A DNA stretch of 64,000 bases from DASQMT01 sp963839615. Its GTDB lineage: Bacteria > Actinomycetota > Thermoleophilia > Solirubrobacterales > Solirubrobacteraceae. Location of the stretch: the NCBI GenBank assembly GCA_963839615.1, contig CAWIVY010000007.1:372001-436000 (forward strand), given 5' to 3'. The first letter of the stretch is position 1. The number at the start of each line of letters is the position of its first letter. Position numbers and translations under genes: made by a program. The notes under the pieces were generated by a model. The model did not search any database. It saw nothing but the letters and a program-made list of their open reading frames with translations, and was not told the origin of the DNA. This document shows, piece after piece, positions 48,657 to 57,990 of this stretch.

Positions 48657-49445
48657 GTGCCCGGCCTCGGCCGCGACGAGCGCGGCTCCGGCGAGCCGCT
48701 CGTGCTGCTGCACGGGGTGGCGACGAGCCGGCTGATCTGGCACCGCGTGATCGACGCGCTCGCGGAGCGGCGCCGTGTGATCGCCGTCGACCTGCCCGGG
48801 TTCGGCGAGTCCGCGCCTGCCGGTCCGGGCTTCGACCTCGAGCAGATCGCCGACGGGCTCGTCGCGGACCTCGGCCTGGAGCGCTTCGACCTCGTCGGCC
48901 ATTCGCTCGGCGGCGCCGTGGCGCTGGCGACGGCCACGCGGCATCCGGCGGCGGTGCGGCGGCTCGTGCTGGTCTCGCCCGCGGGCCTGGCCCCGCGCGC
49001 CCCGCGGCTGGCGGGCGCGCTCGGCCTCGCCGCCGAGCGGGCGGTGCACGCCCGCCGGGCGCTCGGCTACGGGATCGCCGGCCGCGCGCGCGGGCGCCAG
49101 GCGATGTTCGGGACCACCGTCGCGGATGCGGCGCGGCTGCACCCGGCCGACGCGCGCCTGCTGCTCGACGCGTCCAGTGGTGCGCGCCGCGTCTCCTCCG
49201 GCGTGCGCCGCGCGCTCGAGGCCGACCTGCGCGACGACCTCGCCGCCGCGCCGATGCCGGTCGGGCTGATCTGGGGCGACGCCGACCGCATCGTTCCCTA
49301 CGCCGGACTGGAGGCGCTGTGCCGGCTGCGCCCCGATGCGCTCGTGGAGACGCTGCCGGGCACGGGCCACATCCCGCAGATCGAGGGTCCGGCCGGCTTC
49401 ACCGCCGCGCTCGAGCGGATCCTCGACGGGCTGGCGGCGCGCTGA
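48657..49445 (+). CDS. Alpha/beta-hydrolase
   Basis: 262 residues from a GTG just after uvrD. HGVATSRLIWHRVIDAL with the oxyanion HG, the nucleophile elbow VGHSLGGAVAL, the acid in IWGDADRIVPYAG and the His in GTGHIPQIEGP make a complete catalytic triad of the epoxide hydrolase/haloperoxidase-like group. Substrate unknown. Probably co-transcribed with uvrD, one base apart from its stop. Confidence 0.85.
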   Translation: MPGLGRDERGSGEPLVLLHGVATSRLIWHRVIDALAERRRVIAVDLPGFGESAPAGPGFDLEQIADGLVADLGLERFDLVGHSLGGAVALATATRHPAAVRRLVLVSPAGLAPRAPRLAGALGLAAERAVHARRALGYGIAGRARGRQAMFGTTVADAARLHPADARLLLDASSGARRVSSGVRRALEADLRDDLAAAPMPVGLIWGDADRIVPYAGLEALCRLRPDALVETLPGTGHIPQIEGPAGFTAALERILDGLAAR

Positions 49446-49499
49446 GCCGCCGGGCGCCGCGCACCCTCCGGTACAGGGGCGCCGCTCCGAACCTGCCTG

Positions 49500-49511
49500 C
49501 CCGGCGCCGGG
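49500..49511. terminator. Perfect 12-bp palindrome CCCGGCGCCGGG
   Basis: Lies in the 87 bases between the hydrolase and the MFS gene, 8 bases before the -10 hexamer of the latter. Could be a terminator stem or an operator; GC-rich palindromes also arise by chance in this genome. Confidence 0.35.
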
Positions 49512-49519
49512 ACCCCTCC

Positions 49520-49525
49520 TAGCAT
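49520..49525 (+). promoter_or_regulatory. -10 hexamer TAGCAT of the MFS gene
   Basis: Ends 7 bases before GTG 49533; leaderless-type spacing. Confidence 0.55.
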
Positions 49526-49532
49526 CACCGCG

Positions 49533-50687
49533 GTGCGCCGCCTGCTCGTACTCGCCTGCGCGATCGTCTTCGTGGACACGACGTTCTACGCCGCGATCAC
49601 GCCGCTGCTGCCGCACTTCAAGGACGAGTTCGGGCTCTCGAAGTCGGAAGCCGGCGTGCTCGTCGCCGCCTACCCGGCCGGGACGCTGATCGGCGCGATC
49701 CCGGGCGGCTACCTCGCCGCGAAGGCAGGCGTGCGCGCGACAGTGGTGCTCGGGCTGACGCTGATGGTGCTCTCCAGCCTGGCGTTCGCGTTCGCCGACT
49801 CGTTCGTGGTGCTGGTCGCGGCACGCTTCCTCCAGGGCATCGGCGGCGCGGCATCGTGGGCCGGCGCCATGGCCTGGGTCGCCGGAGCCGCCCCGCGCGA
49901 GCGGCGTGGAGAGATGATCGGCACCACCACGGGAGCCGCGATCGCCGGCGCGCTGGCCGGGCCCGCCGTCGGAACGCTCGCCGACGCGGTCGGCATCGCG
50001 CCGACGTTCTGCGGCGTCGCCGTGGTCGGGACGGTGCTCGCCGTCTGGGCGCTGCGGACGCCGCCGGCGGCGCCTGAGGGAACCTCGGAGCCGCGTGAGC
50101 TCGTCGCGGCGCTGCGCGACGGCCGTGTCGCGGGCGGTATCTGGCTGATCGCGGTGCCCGGGCTGCTGTTCGGGACGATCGGCGTGCTCGCTCCGCTGCG
50201 GCTAGACGATCTCTCCGTCGGCGCGGCGGCGATCGGCGCCACCTGGCTTGCCGCCGCGCTGCTCGAGTCGGGCGTGAGTCCCTTCGTCGGGCGCCTCTCC
50301 GACCGGCGCGGCAGGCTCTACCCGTGCCTGATCGGGCTGACGCTCGGCGCGGGGATGATGCTGTTGTTCCCCTGGCCGAACGCGGCCTGGCAGCTGGTCG
50401 TCCTCGTGATCCTCACGTCGCCGGCGGTCGGCATGTTGTGGGCGCCGTCGATGGCGCTGCTCTCCGACGGCGCCGAGGCTCTGGGGATCGCCCAGGGCTT
50501 CGCGTTCGCGCTGAGCAACGTCGGCTGGTCGGTCGGGCAGACGGTGGGTGCGGCCGCCAGCGCGCGGCTGGCCGACGCCACGTCCGATGCCGTCCCGTAC
50601 CTGCTGCTGAGCGGCGTGTGCTGCGCGACGGTCGCAATTCTCGTCCGCAGCACGTCGCTGCGCGTGACCGAGCCGGAGCCCTCGTGA
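49533..50687 (+). CDS. MFS transporter
   Basis: 384 residues with about 12 hydrophobic helices. The loop 2-3 motif GGYLAAKAGVR, the helix-5 motif GTTTGAAIAGALAGPAVG and GRLSDRRGR between helices 8 and 9 mark the major facilitator superfamily. Family-level resemblance is to drug or metabolite exporters; no substrate can be assigned. The stop overlaps the GTG of the downstream oxidase, so the two are probably linked in function. Confidence 0.88.
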   Translation: MRRLLVLACAIVFVDTTFYAAITPLLPHFKDEFGLSKSEAGVLVAAYPAGTLIGAIPGGYLAAKAGVRATVVLGLTLMVLSSLAFAFADSFVVLVAARFLQGIGGAASWAGAMAWVAGAAPRERRGEMIGTTTGAAIAGALAGPAVGTLADAVGIAPTFCGVAVVGTVLAVWALRTPPAAPEGTSEPRELVAALRDGRVAGGIWLIAVPGLLFGTIGVLAPLRLDDLSVGAAAIGATWLAAALLESGVSPFVGRLSDRRGRLYPCLIGLTLGAGMMLLFPWPNAAWQLVVLVILTSPAVGMLWAPSMALLSDGAEALGIAQGFAFALSNVGWSVGQTVGAAASARLADATSDAVPYLLLSGVCCATVAILVRSTSLRVTEPEPS

Positions 50688-52057
50688 TCGCGGACGCCGC
50701 GCCGCGGCCGTTCTGGCTCGACCATCCGGACGCTCCCGCGGCGCGCCCACCGCTCGACGGCGCCGTCGAGGCCGACCTCGTGGTCGTCGGCGGGGGCCTC
50801 ACCGGACTCTGGACCGCGCTCCAGGCCGCCGAGGAGGGCAAGCGCGTCGTGCTGCTCGAGGGGGAGCGGATCGCATACGGGGCATCCGGTCGCAACGGCG
50901 GCTTCTGCGCCGCCTCGCTGACGCACGGCATCGCCAACGGCCTGGCGCGCTGGCCGGGCGAGATCGACGCGCTCGAGCGGATGGGCCGCGAGAACCTCGA
51001 AGGGATCCGCGCGACGATCGCGCGTCACGGGATCGATTGCGGCTGGGAGGACACGGGGACGATCGAGGTCGCCACGGCGCCGCACCAGGTCGCCTGGCTG
51101 GAGCGCGAGACCGAGCAGCTGCGCCGCTTCGGCTGGGACGCCGAGCTGCTCGACGCCGCCGCGATGCGGGCACAGGTCGACTCACCGACCTACCTCGGCG
51201 GCGTCTGGACGGCGGGCGCGGCCTCGCTCCTCGACCCGGCGCGGCTCAGCTGGGGCCTCGCCCGCGCGGCCGAGGCCGCCGGCACGGTGGTCTTCGAGTC
51301 CTCGCCGGTGACGGGGCTGCGGACGGACGGCGCCGGCGTGCGCGCCGACACGGCGGGCGGATCGGTGCGGGCGCGGCACGCGCTGCTGGCGACGAGCGCG
51401 TTCCCGCCGCTCGTGCGCGCGATCGGTCGCTACGTCGTGCCCGTCTACGACTACGTGCTCGTGACCGAGCCGCTTTCGCAGGCGCAGCGCGACGCGATCG
51501 GGTGGCGCGGGCGGCAGGGTCTCTCCGACCTGGGGAACCGGTTCCACTACTACCGCCAGACCGAGGACCACCGGATCCTCTGGGGCGGCTACGACGCGAT
51601 CTACGACTTCGGCGGGCGCGTCGTGCCCGAGCGCGACCAGCGGCCGGCGACGTTCGCGCTGCTCGCGGAGCACTTCTTCGCCACCTTCCCGCAGCTCGCG
51701 GGGCTGGGCTTCACGCACCGCTGGGGCGGCGCGATCGACACGTGCAGCCGCTTCTCGGCGATGTGGGGTCGCGCGCTCGGCGGGCGGGCGGCGTACGTGG
51801 TCGGCTTCACCGGCCTCGGCGTGGGCGCGAGCCGCTTCGGCGCGCGCGTCGGGCTCGACCTCCTCGACGGCCTCGACACGGAGCGGACGCGGCTCGAGAT
51901 GGTCCGGCGGCGCCCGTTCCCGTTCCCGCCCGAGCCGGCGCGCTGGGCCGTGATCGCACTCACGCAGCGCGCTCTGGCGCGTGCGGACGCACGGGCGGGC
52001 CGGCGCGGGCTCTGGTTGCGGACGCTCGACCGGCTTGGGCTCGGCTTCGACTCCTGA
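50684..52057 (+). CDS. FAD-dependent oxidoreductase (DAO family, PuuB-like)
   Basis: 457 residues. The dinucleotide fold ADLVVVGGGLTGLWTALQAA, GASGRNGGFCAASL and the C-terminal GFTGLGVGASRFGAR fit the D-amino acid oxidase family, closest in look to gamma-glutamylputrescine oxidoreductase/amine oxidases with the YDYVLVTEPL strand. Coupled to an MFS carrier, which may import its substrate. The exact amine is unknown. Confidence 0.82.
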   Translation: MIADAAPRPFWLDHPDAPAARPPLDGAVEADLVVVGGGLTGLWTALQAAEEGKRVVLLEGERIAYGASGRNGGFCAASLTHGIANGLARWPGEIDALERMGRENLEGIRATIARHGIDCGWEDTGTIEVATAPHQVAWLERETEQLRRFGWDAELLDAAAMRAQVDSPTYLGGVWTAGAASLLDPARLSWGLARAAEAAGTVVFESSPVTGLRTDGAGVRADTAGGSVRARHALLATSAFPPLVRAIGRYVVPVYDYVLVTEPLSQAQRDAIGWRGRQGLSDLGNRFHYYRQTEDHRILWGGYDAIYDFGGRVVPERDQRPATFALLAEHFFATFPQLAGLGFTHRWGGAIDTCSRFSAMWGRALGGRAAYVVGFTGLGVGASRFGARVGLDLLDGLDTERTRLEMVRRRPFPFPPEPARWAVIALTQRALARADARAGRRGLWLRTLDRLGLGFDS

Positions 52058-52062
52058 GCGGG

Positions 52063-52068
52063 TACATT
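52063..52068 (+). promoter_or_regulatory. -10 hexamer TACATT of folD
   Basis: Ends 8 bases before ATG 52077; no Shine-Dalgarno sequence. Confidence 0.5.
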
Positions 52069-52076
52069 GCCGCCCA

Positions 52077-52937
52077 ATGAGCGCTGAGATCATCGACGGC
52101 AAGGCGATCGCCGAGGAGGTCCGCCGCGAGGTGGCCGCCGAGGTGGCCGAATGGGTGGCGGCGGGCAACGAGCCGCCGGGGCTGGCGACCGTGCTGGTGG
52201 GGGAGGACCCCGCCTCGGCGGTGTACGTCGGCGGCAAGCAGAAGGCGACCCACGAGGTCGGCATGACGGGCATCGACCACCGGCTCGCCGCGGAGACGCC
52301 GCAGGCCGAGGTCGAGGCGCTGCTCGCCGAGCTCAACGCCGACCCGCGCGTCTCGGGCATCCTGCTCCAGCTCCCGACGCCGGAGCACATCGACGGCAAC
52401 GGGCTGACGTGGCTGATCGATCCTGCGAAGGACGTCGACGGCCTGACGCCGGTCTCGGCCGGGCTGCTGGTCAAGGGACGTCCCGGCCTGCGGCCGTGCA
52501 CCCCGTCCGGCTGCATGGAGCTGCTCGACCGCTACGGCGTCGAGCTCGAGGGCGCCGAGGCGGTCGTCGTCGGGCGCTCCGACCTCGTCGGCAGGCCCGT
52601 GGCGCAGATGCTGCTCGCGCGCAACGCCACAGTGACGATGTGTCACTCGCGCACGCGCGACCTCCCCGGCGTCTGCCGCCGCGCGGACGTGCTCGTGGCC
52701 GCGGTGGGACGGCCGCGCATGGTGCAGGGGGATTGGATCAAGCCGGGTGCGACCGTGATCGACGTCGGGATCAACCGGACCGACGACGGGCTCGTCGGCG
52801 ACGTGGACTTCGACGCCGCCGCGGAGCACGCGGCGCGCATCACGCCGGTGCCGCGCGGGGTCGGGCCGATGACGATCGCGATGCTGCTGCGCAACACGCT
52901 CGAGGCGGCGCGCGGGATCGCGGGCGGAGCGGCCTGA
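52077..52937 (+). CDS. folD: Methylenetetrahydrofolate dehydrogenase/cyclohydrolase
   Basis: Interconverts 5,10-methylene- and 10-formyl-THF. 286 residues with the catalytic Tyr/Lys block SAVYVGGKQKATHEVG, ILLQLPTPEHID, and NADP-binding VVVGRSDLVGRPVAQ, plus PVPRGVGPMTIAMLLRNTL at the C-terminus. The usual YVxxK has K in VGGKQK. The stop shares one base with the ATG of the next gene. Confidence 0.95.
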   Translation: MSAEIIDGKAIAEEVRREVAAEVAEWVAAGNEPPGLATVLVGEDPASAVYVGGKQKATHEVGMTGIDHRLAAETPQAEVEALLAELNADPRVSGILLQLPTPEHIDGNGLTWLIDPAKDVDGLTPVSAGLLVKGRPGLRPCTPSGCMELLDRYGVELEGAEAVVVGRSDLVGRPVAQMLLARNATVTMCHSRTRDLPGVCRRADVLVAAVGRPRMVQGDWIKPGATVIDVGINRTDDGLVGDVDFDAAAEHAARITPVPRGVGPMTIAMLLRNTLEAARGIAGGAA

Positions 52938-53368
52938 TGGGGCGCCTGCGCGACGGCGAGTGGATCGCCGGCGCCGGCGCGGTCGCACTGCTCGTGGCGC
53001 TGTTCCTGGGCTGGTACTCCGGTGCGAGCGCCTGGCAGGCGTTCTCCGTGCTCGACGTCGTGCTCGCGCTGGTCGCGTTGCTCGCGCTCGCGCTCGTGCT
53101 GGCGCAGGCGACGCGTGAGAGCCCGTCGGTGCCCGTCGCGCTGAGCGTGCTGACGGCGGTGGCGGGAACGCTCGCGACGCTGTTCGTCCTCTACCGGATC
53201 CTCGACCAGCCCGGGCCGAACGACGCTGTCGAGGTCGAGGCGGGGGCCTGGATCGGCCTCGTGGCGGCCGCGCTCGTCGCCGTCGGCGGCGGCCGCTCGC
53301 TGCGCGTCGAGGCGATCCCGGGCGCCGCGCGCCCGCCCGTGGAGGATCTTCCCGCGCCAGCTCCCTGA
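52937..53368 (+). CDS. Four-helix membrane protein, function unknown
   Basis: 143 residues with hydrophobic segments at about 11-26, 38-58, 67-88 and 103-117 and a polar, Pro-rich tail. No catalytic motif or family recognised. It overlaps the folD stop by one base (TGATG), so expression is probably coupled to folD. Confidence 0.7.
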   Translation: MGRLRDGEWIAGAGAVALLVALFLGWYSGASAWQAFSVLDVVLALVALLALALVLAQATRESPSVPVALSVLTAVAGTLATLFVLYRILDQPGPNDAVEVEAGAWIGLVAAALVAVGGGRSLRVEAIPGAARPPVEDLPAPAP

Positions 53369-53415
53369 CGAGCGGCTTGCGCGCGCCGCCGGTCGGCGCT
53401 TCACTTGGTGGACAC

Positions 53416-53422
53416 AAAGGAG
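53416..53422 (+). promoter_or_regulatory. Shine-Dalgarno AAAGGAG of the NfeD-like gene
   Basis: Five bases before GTG 53428. It decides this start and shows that this gene is not leaderless. Confidence 0.65.
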
Positions 53423-53427
53423 CGATC

Positions 53428-53898
53428 GTGTCCACTCTCGGCGTCGTGCTGTTGCTGCTGGGCGCCGCACTTGCGGCGGCGGAGGCGCACGCGCCGTCGC
53501 ACGGCGCGCTCGGTGGGAGCGCCGCCGTGGCGGCGGCGGGTGGCATCGCGCTCGTGGTCGACGGGGCCGGATTCGGCCTCGCCGCTGCGATCGGCACCGG
53601 GCTCGTCGCCGGCCTGCTGGCCGCGTGTTACCTCCTGGTCGTGCTGCGCAAGGCGATCAGCGCATCGCACCGCAGGGTGCGCAGCGGCGCCGAGGGGCTG
53701 GTCGGCCGCGTCGGCGAGGTCCGCGCGATCCCGGCGCCGCTCGGGCAGGTGTTCCTCGACGGAGCGCTCTGGCGGGCGCGGCTGTGGGCGGCCGACGAGG
53801 ACGCGCACCTGCAGCGCGGGGATCCGATCGTGGTCGAACGCGTCGACGGTCTCACACTGACCGTGCGGCGCGCCGAGGAATGGGAGGTGGCGCCATGA
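53428..53898 (+). CDS. NfeD-like membrane protein
   Basis: 156 residues: three hydrophobic helices in the first 75 residues, then an OB-like domain (GLVGRVGEVRAIPAPLGQVF, GDPIVVERVDGLTLTVRRAE) as in NfeD C-termini. NfeD proteins are regularly encoded beside a stomatin-like gene, as here, and are thought to act together in membrane organisation. The stop overlaps the slipin ATG. Confidence 0.85.
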   Translation: MSTLGVVLLLLGAALAAAEAHAPSHGALGGSAAVAAAGGIALVVDGAGFGLAAAIGTGLVAGLLAACYLLVVLRKAISASHRRVRSGAEGLVGRVGEVRAIPAPLGQVFLDGALWRARLWAADEDAHLQRGDPIVVERVDGLTLTVRRAEEWEVAP

Positions 53899-54758
53899 CA
53901 GAGCTGCTCGTCGCGCTGGTGGTCCTGGTCGGTCTCGTGATCGCTCTTGCCGCGGCCTCGGTCCGCGTGCTGCGCGAATACGAGCGCGCGGTCGTCTTCC
54001 GGCTCGGCCGCCTGGTCGGCCAGCGCGGGCCCGGCCTGGTGCTGCTCGTGCCGGGGATCGACCGGATGGTGCGCGTCTCGCTGCGCACCGTGACGCTGAA
54101 CATCCCGCCGCAGAACGTGATCACGCGCGACAACGTGCCCGCGCACGTCGATGCGGTCGCCTACTTCCGCGTCGTCGACCCGGACGCGTCGGTCGTCGAC
54201 ATCGAGGACGCCGTCAAGGCCACCTCGCAGATCGCCCAGACGACGCTGCGCTCCGTGCTCGGCAAGGCGGACCTCGACGCGCTGCTCTCGGAGCGCGAGC
54301 GGCTCAACGAGGACCTCCAGCAGATCATCGACGAGCAGACAGAGCCGTGGGGCATCAAGGTCAGCACAGTCGAGATCAAGGACGTCGGCATTCCGACGAC
54401 GATGCAGCGCGCGATGGCGCGGCAGGCCGAGGCCGAGCGCGAGCGCCGGGCCAAGGTCATCCACGCCGAGGGGGAGCTGCAGGCCGCTGCGACCCTGTCC
54501 GAGGCGGCGGGCGTCCTCACCGCCAATCCCGCGGCGATCCAGCTGCGCTACCTCCAGACGCTCTCGGAGATCGGCGCCGAGCAGAACTCGACGATCGTGT
54601 TCCCGCTCCCGATCGACCTGATCAAGCCGCTGCTGGCCGCAACCGACGCGACCGAGCCGGACAAGCCGGCGACCACGCGGAACGGAGAGCTGCCCGCGGG
54701 AGAGGACCCGGGAGGGCTGCCGCGCGTCACGCTCGGTGGCTCGCACGCAGAAACCTGA
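53895..54758 (+). CDS. Slipin/stomatin-like SPFH-domain protein
   Basis: 287 residues. One N-terminal transmembrane helix, then an SPFH domain (EYERAVVFRLGRLVGQRGPG, VITRDNVPAHVDAVAYFRV, LRSVLGKADLDALLSERERL) and a charged coiled coil (AMARQAEAERERRAKVIHAE). These proteins oligomerise on membranes; the paired NfeD-like gene supports the call. A GGGAGGTGG Shine-Dalgarno stretch lies just before the ATG. Confidence 0.9.
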   Translation: MTELLVALVVLVGLVIALAAASVRVLREYERAVVFRLGRLVGQRGPGLVLLVPGIDRMVRVSLRTVTLNIPPQNVITRDNVPAHVDAVAYFRVVDPDASVVDIEDAVKATSQIAQTTLRSVLGKADLDALLSERERLNEDLQQIIDEQTEPWGIKVSTVEIKDVGIPTTMQRAMARQAEAERERRAKVIHAEGELQAAATLSEAAGVLTANPAAIQLRYLQTLSEIGAEQNSTIVFPLPIDLIKPLLAATDATEPDKPATTRNGELPAGEDPGGLPRVTLGGSHAET

Positions 54759-54775
54759 ACGGGGCGCCGGCTCCC

Positions 54776-54781
54776 TAGACT
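54776..54781 (+). promoter_or_regulatory. -10 hexamer TAGACT of gatC
   Basis: Ends 9 bases before the gatC ATG; leaderless-type spacing. Confidence 0.55.
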
Positions 54782-54790
54782 CCTCGGCCC

Positions 54791-55087
54791 ATGCTGAGCC
54801 GTGATCAGGTGCTTCACGTTGCCCGCCTCGCGCGCCTCGAGTTGAGCGAGGAGGAGCAGCTGCGGATGAGCGAGGAGCTCTCGAAGGTGCTCGACCACAT
54901 CGAGAAGATCGCCGAGCTCGGCGACCTCGAGGACGTCGAGCCGACCTCGCACGTGACCGCGGTCGAGAACGTGCTGCGGGCCGACGAGCCGCGGCCCTCG
55001 CTGCCCGCCGAGATCGCGCTGCAGAGCGCGCCCGAGTCGGACATGGGCGGCTTCCGCGTCCCGAGCCCCGGCCCCCCGCCGGCATGA
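54791..55087 (+). CDS. gatC: Asp/Glu-tRNA amidotransferase subunit C
   Basis: 98 residues, normal for GatC: VLHVARLARLELSEEEQLRM, the hinge ELGDLEDVEPTSHV and LRADEPRPSL. It stabilises the GatA-GatB complex. The ATG of gatA overlaps its stop by four bases (ATGA), the first link in gatC-gatA-gatB. Confidence 0.93.
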   Translation: MLSRDQVLHVARLARLELSEEEQLRMSEELSKVLDHIEKIAELGDLEDVEPTSHVTAVENVLRADEPRPSLPAEIALQSAPESDMGGFRVPSPGPPPA

Positions 55088-56508
55088 GCGAGGCGCTCTC
55101 CCTCACGGCGGCCGAGGCGGTCGCGCGCATCCGCGCGGGCGAGATCGACGCCGCTGAGCTGTGGCACGGCTACCGCGAGCGCGCGGTCGCCGACGAGTGC
55201 AACTGCTTCACCTGGGTCGCGCCGGACGGCGAGCTGCCGGCGGTCGATCGCGAGGCGCCGCTGGCCGGCGTGCCCGTCGCGGTCAAGGACCTGTTCTGCA
55301 CGGCCGGCGTCCCGAGTCAGGCCGGCTCGCGGATCCTCGAGGGCTACCGCCCGCCCTACACGGCGACCAGCGTCGCGCGGCTGACCGGCGCCGGCGCGCC
55401 GCTGCTGGCGAAGACGAACCAGGACGAGTTCGCGATGGGCTCCTCGACCGAGAACTCCGCCTACGGCCCGACGCTCAACCCCTGGGACCGCACCCGCGTG
55501 CCCGGGGGCTCGTCCGGCGGCTCGGCGGCCGCGGTCGCCGCCGGCAGCGCGCCGTGGGCGATCGGCACGGACACGGGCGGCTCGATCCGCCAGCCCGCCG
55601 CGCTCTGCGGGATCGTCGGGCTCAAGCCGACCTACGGCGCGGTCAGCCGTTACGGGATGATCGCGTTCGCCTCCTCGCTCGACCAGTGCGGCCCGCTGAC
55701 GCGCGACGTCACCGACGCGGCGCTGCTGCTCGGCGCGATGGCGGGCCGGGATCCGTGCGACTCGACGTCGGTCGGCCTGCCGGAGCCGATCGCGACGCCG
55801 ACGCGCACCGACCTGCGCGGCGTGCGGCTCGGCGTGCCCGAGGAGCTGACGGGGGAGGGGATCGAGCCCGGCGTGCTCGAGTCCTTCCACGCGACCCTCG
55901 ACCTCGCGCGGGAGCTGGGCGCGACCGTCGACGCGTGCCGGCTGCCGCACGCCCCGCACGCGCTCAGCGCCTACTACCTGATCGCGCCCGCCGAGGCCTC
56001 CTCCAACCTCGCCCGCTACGACGGCGTTCGCTACGGGTTCCGCGCCGAGGGCGCCCCCGACCTCCTGAGCATGTACACCCAGACGCGCTCGCAGGGCTTC
56101 GGCACCGAGGTCAAGCGCCGCATCATGCTCGGCACCTACGCGCTCTCCTCGGGCTACTACGACGCCTACTACGGCCGCGCGCAGAAGGTGCGCACCCGCA
56201 TCAGCGAGGACTTCAAGGCCGCCTGGGAGCGCTTCGACTTCATCGCCACGCCGACGGCGCCCAGCGTCGCCTTCGAGCTCGGCGCCAAGACCGACGACCC
56301 GCTCGCGATGTACCTCAACGACTTCTGCACCGTGCCGATGTCGCTCGCCGGGATCCCGGGGATCTCGATCCCGAGCGGGCTCAGCGACGGGCTCCCCGTC
56401 GGCTTCCAGCTCGCCGGCCCCGCGTTCAGCGAATCCGCGCTGCTCGACGCCGCCTTCGCCGTCGAGCAGGCGATCGGCTTCGACGCAGCACCGTGGAGGC
56501 AGCGATGA
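55084..56508 (+). CDS. gatA: Asp/Glu-tRNA amidotransferase subunit A
   Basis: Amidase-signature enzyme that frees ammonia from glutamine. 474 residues; catalytic Lys in PVAVKDLFC, then PGGSSGGSAAAVAAG with the cis-Ser and GTDTGGSIRQPAALCG with the nucleophile Ser. Part of the route that makes Gln-tRNA (and possibly Asn-tRNA) from mischarged precursors, fitting the GluRS at 16175. Confidence 0.95.
   Translation: MSEALSLTAAEAVARIRAGEIDAAELWHGYRERAVADECNCFTWVAPDGELPAVDREAPLAGVPVAVKDLFCTAGVPSQAGSRILEGYRPPYTATSVARLTGAGAPLLAKTNQDEFAMGSSTENSAYGPTLNPWDRTRVPGGSSGGSAAAVAAGSAPWAIGTDTGGSIRQPAALCGIVGLKPTYGAVSRYGMIAFASSLDQCGPLTRDVTDAALLLGAMAGRDPCDSTSVGLPEPIATPTRTDLRGVRLGVPEELTGEGIEPGVLESFHATLDLARELGATVDACRLPHAPHALSAYYLIAPAEASSNLARYDGVRYGFRAEGAPDLLSMYTQTRSQGFGTEVKRRIMLGTYALSSGYYDAYYGRAQKVRTRISEDFKAAWERFDFIATPTAPSVAFELGAKTDDPLAMYLNDFCTVPMSLAGIPGISIPSGLSDGLPVGFQLAGPAFSESALLDAAFAVEQAIGFDAAPWRQR
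56495..56499 (+). promoter_or_regulatory. Shine-Dalgarno GGAGG of gatB inside gatA
   Basis: Five bases before the gatB ATG at 56505; supports this start and independent ribosome loading within the operon. Confidence 0.6.
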
Positions 56509-57935
56509 CCGCCGCCTGGGAGCCCGTGATCGGGCTGGAGATCCACGTCCAGCTCGACACGCGCACGAAGATGTTCTGCGGCTGCGAGCTGAGCTTCGGC
56601 GAGCCGCCGAACACGCGCACCTGCCCCGTCTGCCTCGGCCTGCCCGGCACGCTGCCGGTCGTCAACGCCCAGGCCGTGCACTTCGGGCTGATGATGGGCC
56701 TCGCGCTCGGGAGCGAGATCGCCCCGCGGTCGATCTTCCACCGCAAGAACTACTTCTATCCCGATCAGGCCAAGGACTACCAGATCTCCCAGTACGACGT
56801 CCCGCTCTGCTCCGGCGGCCGGCTGGGCGACGTGCGGCTGCACCGGATCCACCTCGAGGAGGACGCCGCCAAGCTCGTGCACCTCGGCGAGTCGGGCCGG
56901 ATCCACGGCGCCGAGGGCTCGATCGTCGACTACAACCGCGGCGGCACCCCGCTGTGCGAGATCGTCACCGAGCCCGACATCCACTCCGCCGAGCAGGCGC
57001 GCGAGTGGCTGGGGCTGCTGCGCGTGACGCTGCGCCAGCTCGGCGTCTCCGACGTGAACATGGAGGAGGGGTCGCTGCGCTGCGACGCCAACGTCTCGGT
57101 GCGGCCGGCGGGCAGCAGCGAGCTCGGCACGAAGACCGAGCTGAAGAACATGAACTCGTTCCGCTTCCTCGAGCGCGGCGTGAACGCCGAGCTCGAGCGC
57201 CAGATCGCGCTGGTCGAGGCCGGCGAGAGCGTGGTCCAGGAGACGTTGCACTTCGATCCCTCGAGCGGCCGCCTGAGCTCGCTGCGCTCGAAGGAGGAGG
57301 CGCACGACTACCGTTACTTCCCCGAGCCCGACCTCGTGCCGCTGGCGCCGACCGAGGAGATGCTCGCCGCCGCGCGCGCGGCGCTGCCCGAGCTGCCGGC
57401 CGAGCGCGCGGAGCGCTACAAGCGCGACTGGGAGCTTGCGGAGGACGCCGCGCGGCTGCTCGCCTACGAGCCGCAGTGGGGCGACTACTTCGAGACTGTC
57501 GCGACGGCGGGCGCGGGAACCGACGGCCGGGCGGCGGCGAACTGGGTCGAGCAGCTGCGCACGCGTCTCGGCGCCGAGTCCGACCCGGCCGCCTCGCAGG
57601 TCACGCCGCAGGCGCTCGCGCAGCTCGTCGCCATGGTCGCCGCGAAGCAGGTCAACGCCGGCGCCGCCCGCCAGGTGCTCGACCGGCTGGTCGCCGAGGG
57701 CGGCGAGCCGGCCGCGATCGTCGAGCGCGAGGACCTCGGCTCGATGGACGGCGGCGACGAGCTGGCAGGCATCGTGGCCGCCGCGATCGCGGCCAACAAG
57801 GGCGCGGCCGAGAAGGTCCGCGGCGGCAACGACAAGGCGATGGGCCCGATCGTCGGCTTCGTGATGCGCGAGACCAAGGGCCGCGCCGACGGTGGCGACG
57901 TCGGCCGCCTGATCCGCGAGCAGCTCGGACTCTAA
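56505..57935 (+). CDS. gatB: Asp/Glu-tRNA amidotransferase subunit B
   Basis: Kinase-like and tRNA-binding subunit, 476 residues. WEPVIGLEIHVQLDTRTKMF, the zinc cysteines CGCELSF and TCPVCLGLPG, RKNYFYPDQAKDYQISQYD and KTELKNMNSFRF are all typical; the C-terminal YqeY-like tail ends in GPIVGFVMRETKGRADGG. Stop TAA, with a hairpin downstream. Confidence 0.96.
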   Translation: MTAAWEPVIGLEIHVQLDTRTKMFCGCELSFGEPPNTRTCPVCLGLPGTLPVVNAQAVHFGLMMGLALGSEIAPRSIFHRKNYFYPDQAKDYQISQYDVPLCSGGRLGDVRLHRIHLEEDAAKLVHLGESGRIHGAEGSIVDYNRGGTPLCEIVTEPDIHSAEQAREWLGLLRVTLRQLGVSDVNMEEGSLRCDANVSVRPAGSSELGTKTELKNMNSFRFLERGVNAELERQIALVEAGESVVQETLHFDPSSGRLSSLRSKEEAHDYRYFPEPDLVPLAPTEEMLAAARAALPELPAERAERYKRDWELAEDAARLLAYEPQWGDYFETVATAGAGTDGRAAANWVEQLRTRLGAESDPAASQVTPQALAQLVAMVAAKQVNAGAARQVLDRLVAEGGEPAAIVEREDLGSMDGGDELAGIVAAAIAANKGAAEKVRGGNDKAMGPIVGFVMRETKGRADGGDVGRLIREQLGL

Positions 57936-57940
57936 CCCCT

Positions 57941-57953
57941 CGACCGCCGGTCG
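57941..57953. terminator. Short hairpin after gatB
   Basis: CGACCG-C-CGGTCG, starting 6 bases after the TAA. It probably folds with a larger loop; no T-run follows. Confidence 0.4.
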
Positions 57954-57990
57954 GGCGATCGTGCCGGGCATCCGCGCGCCGGCTGGTGGC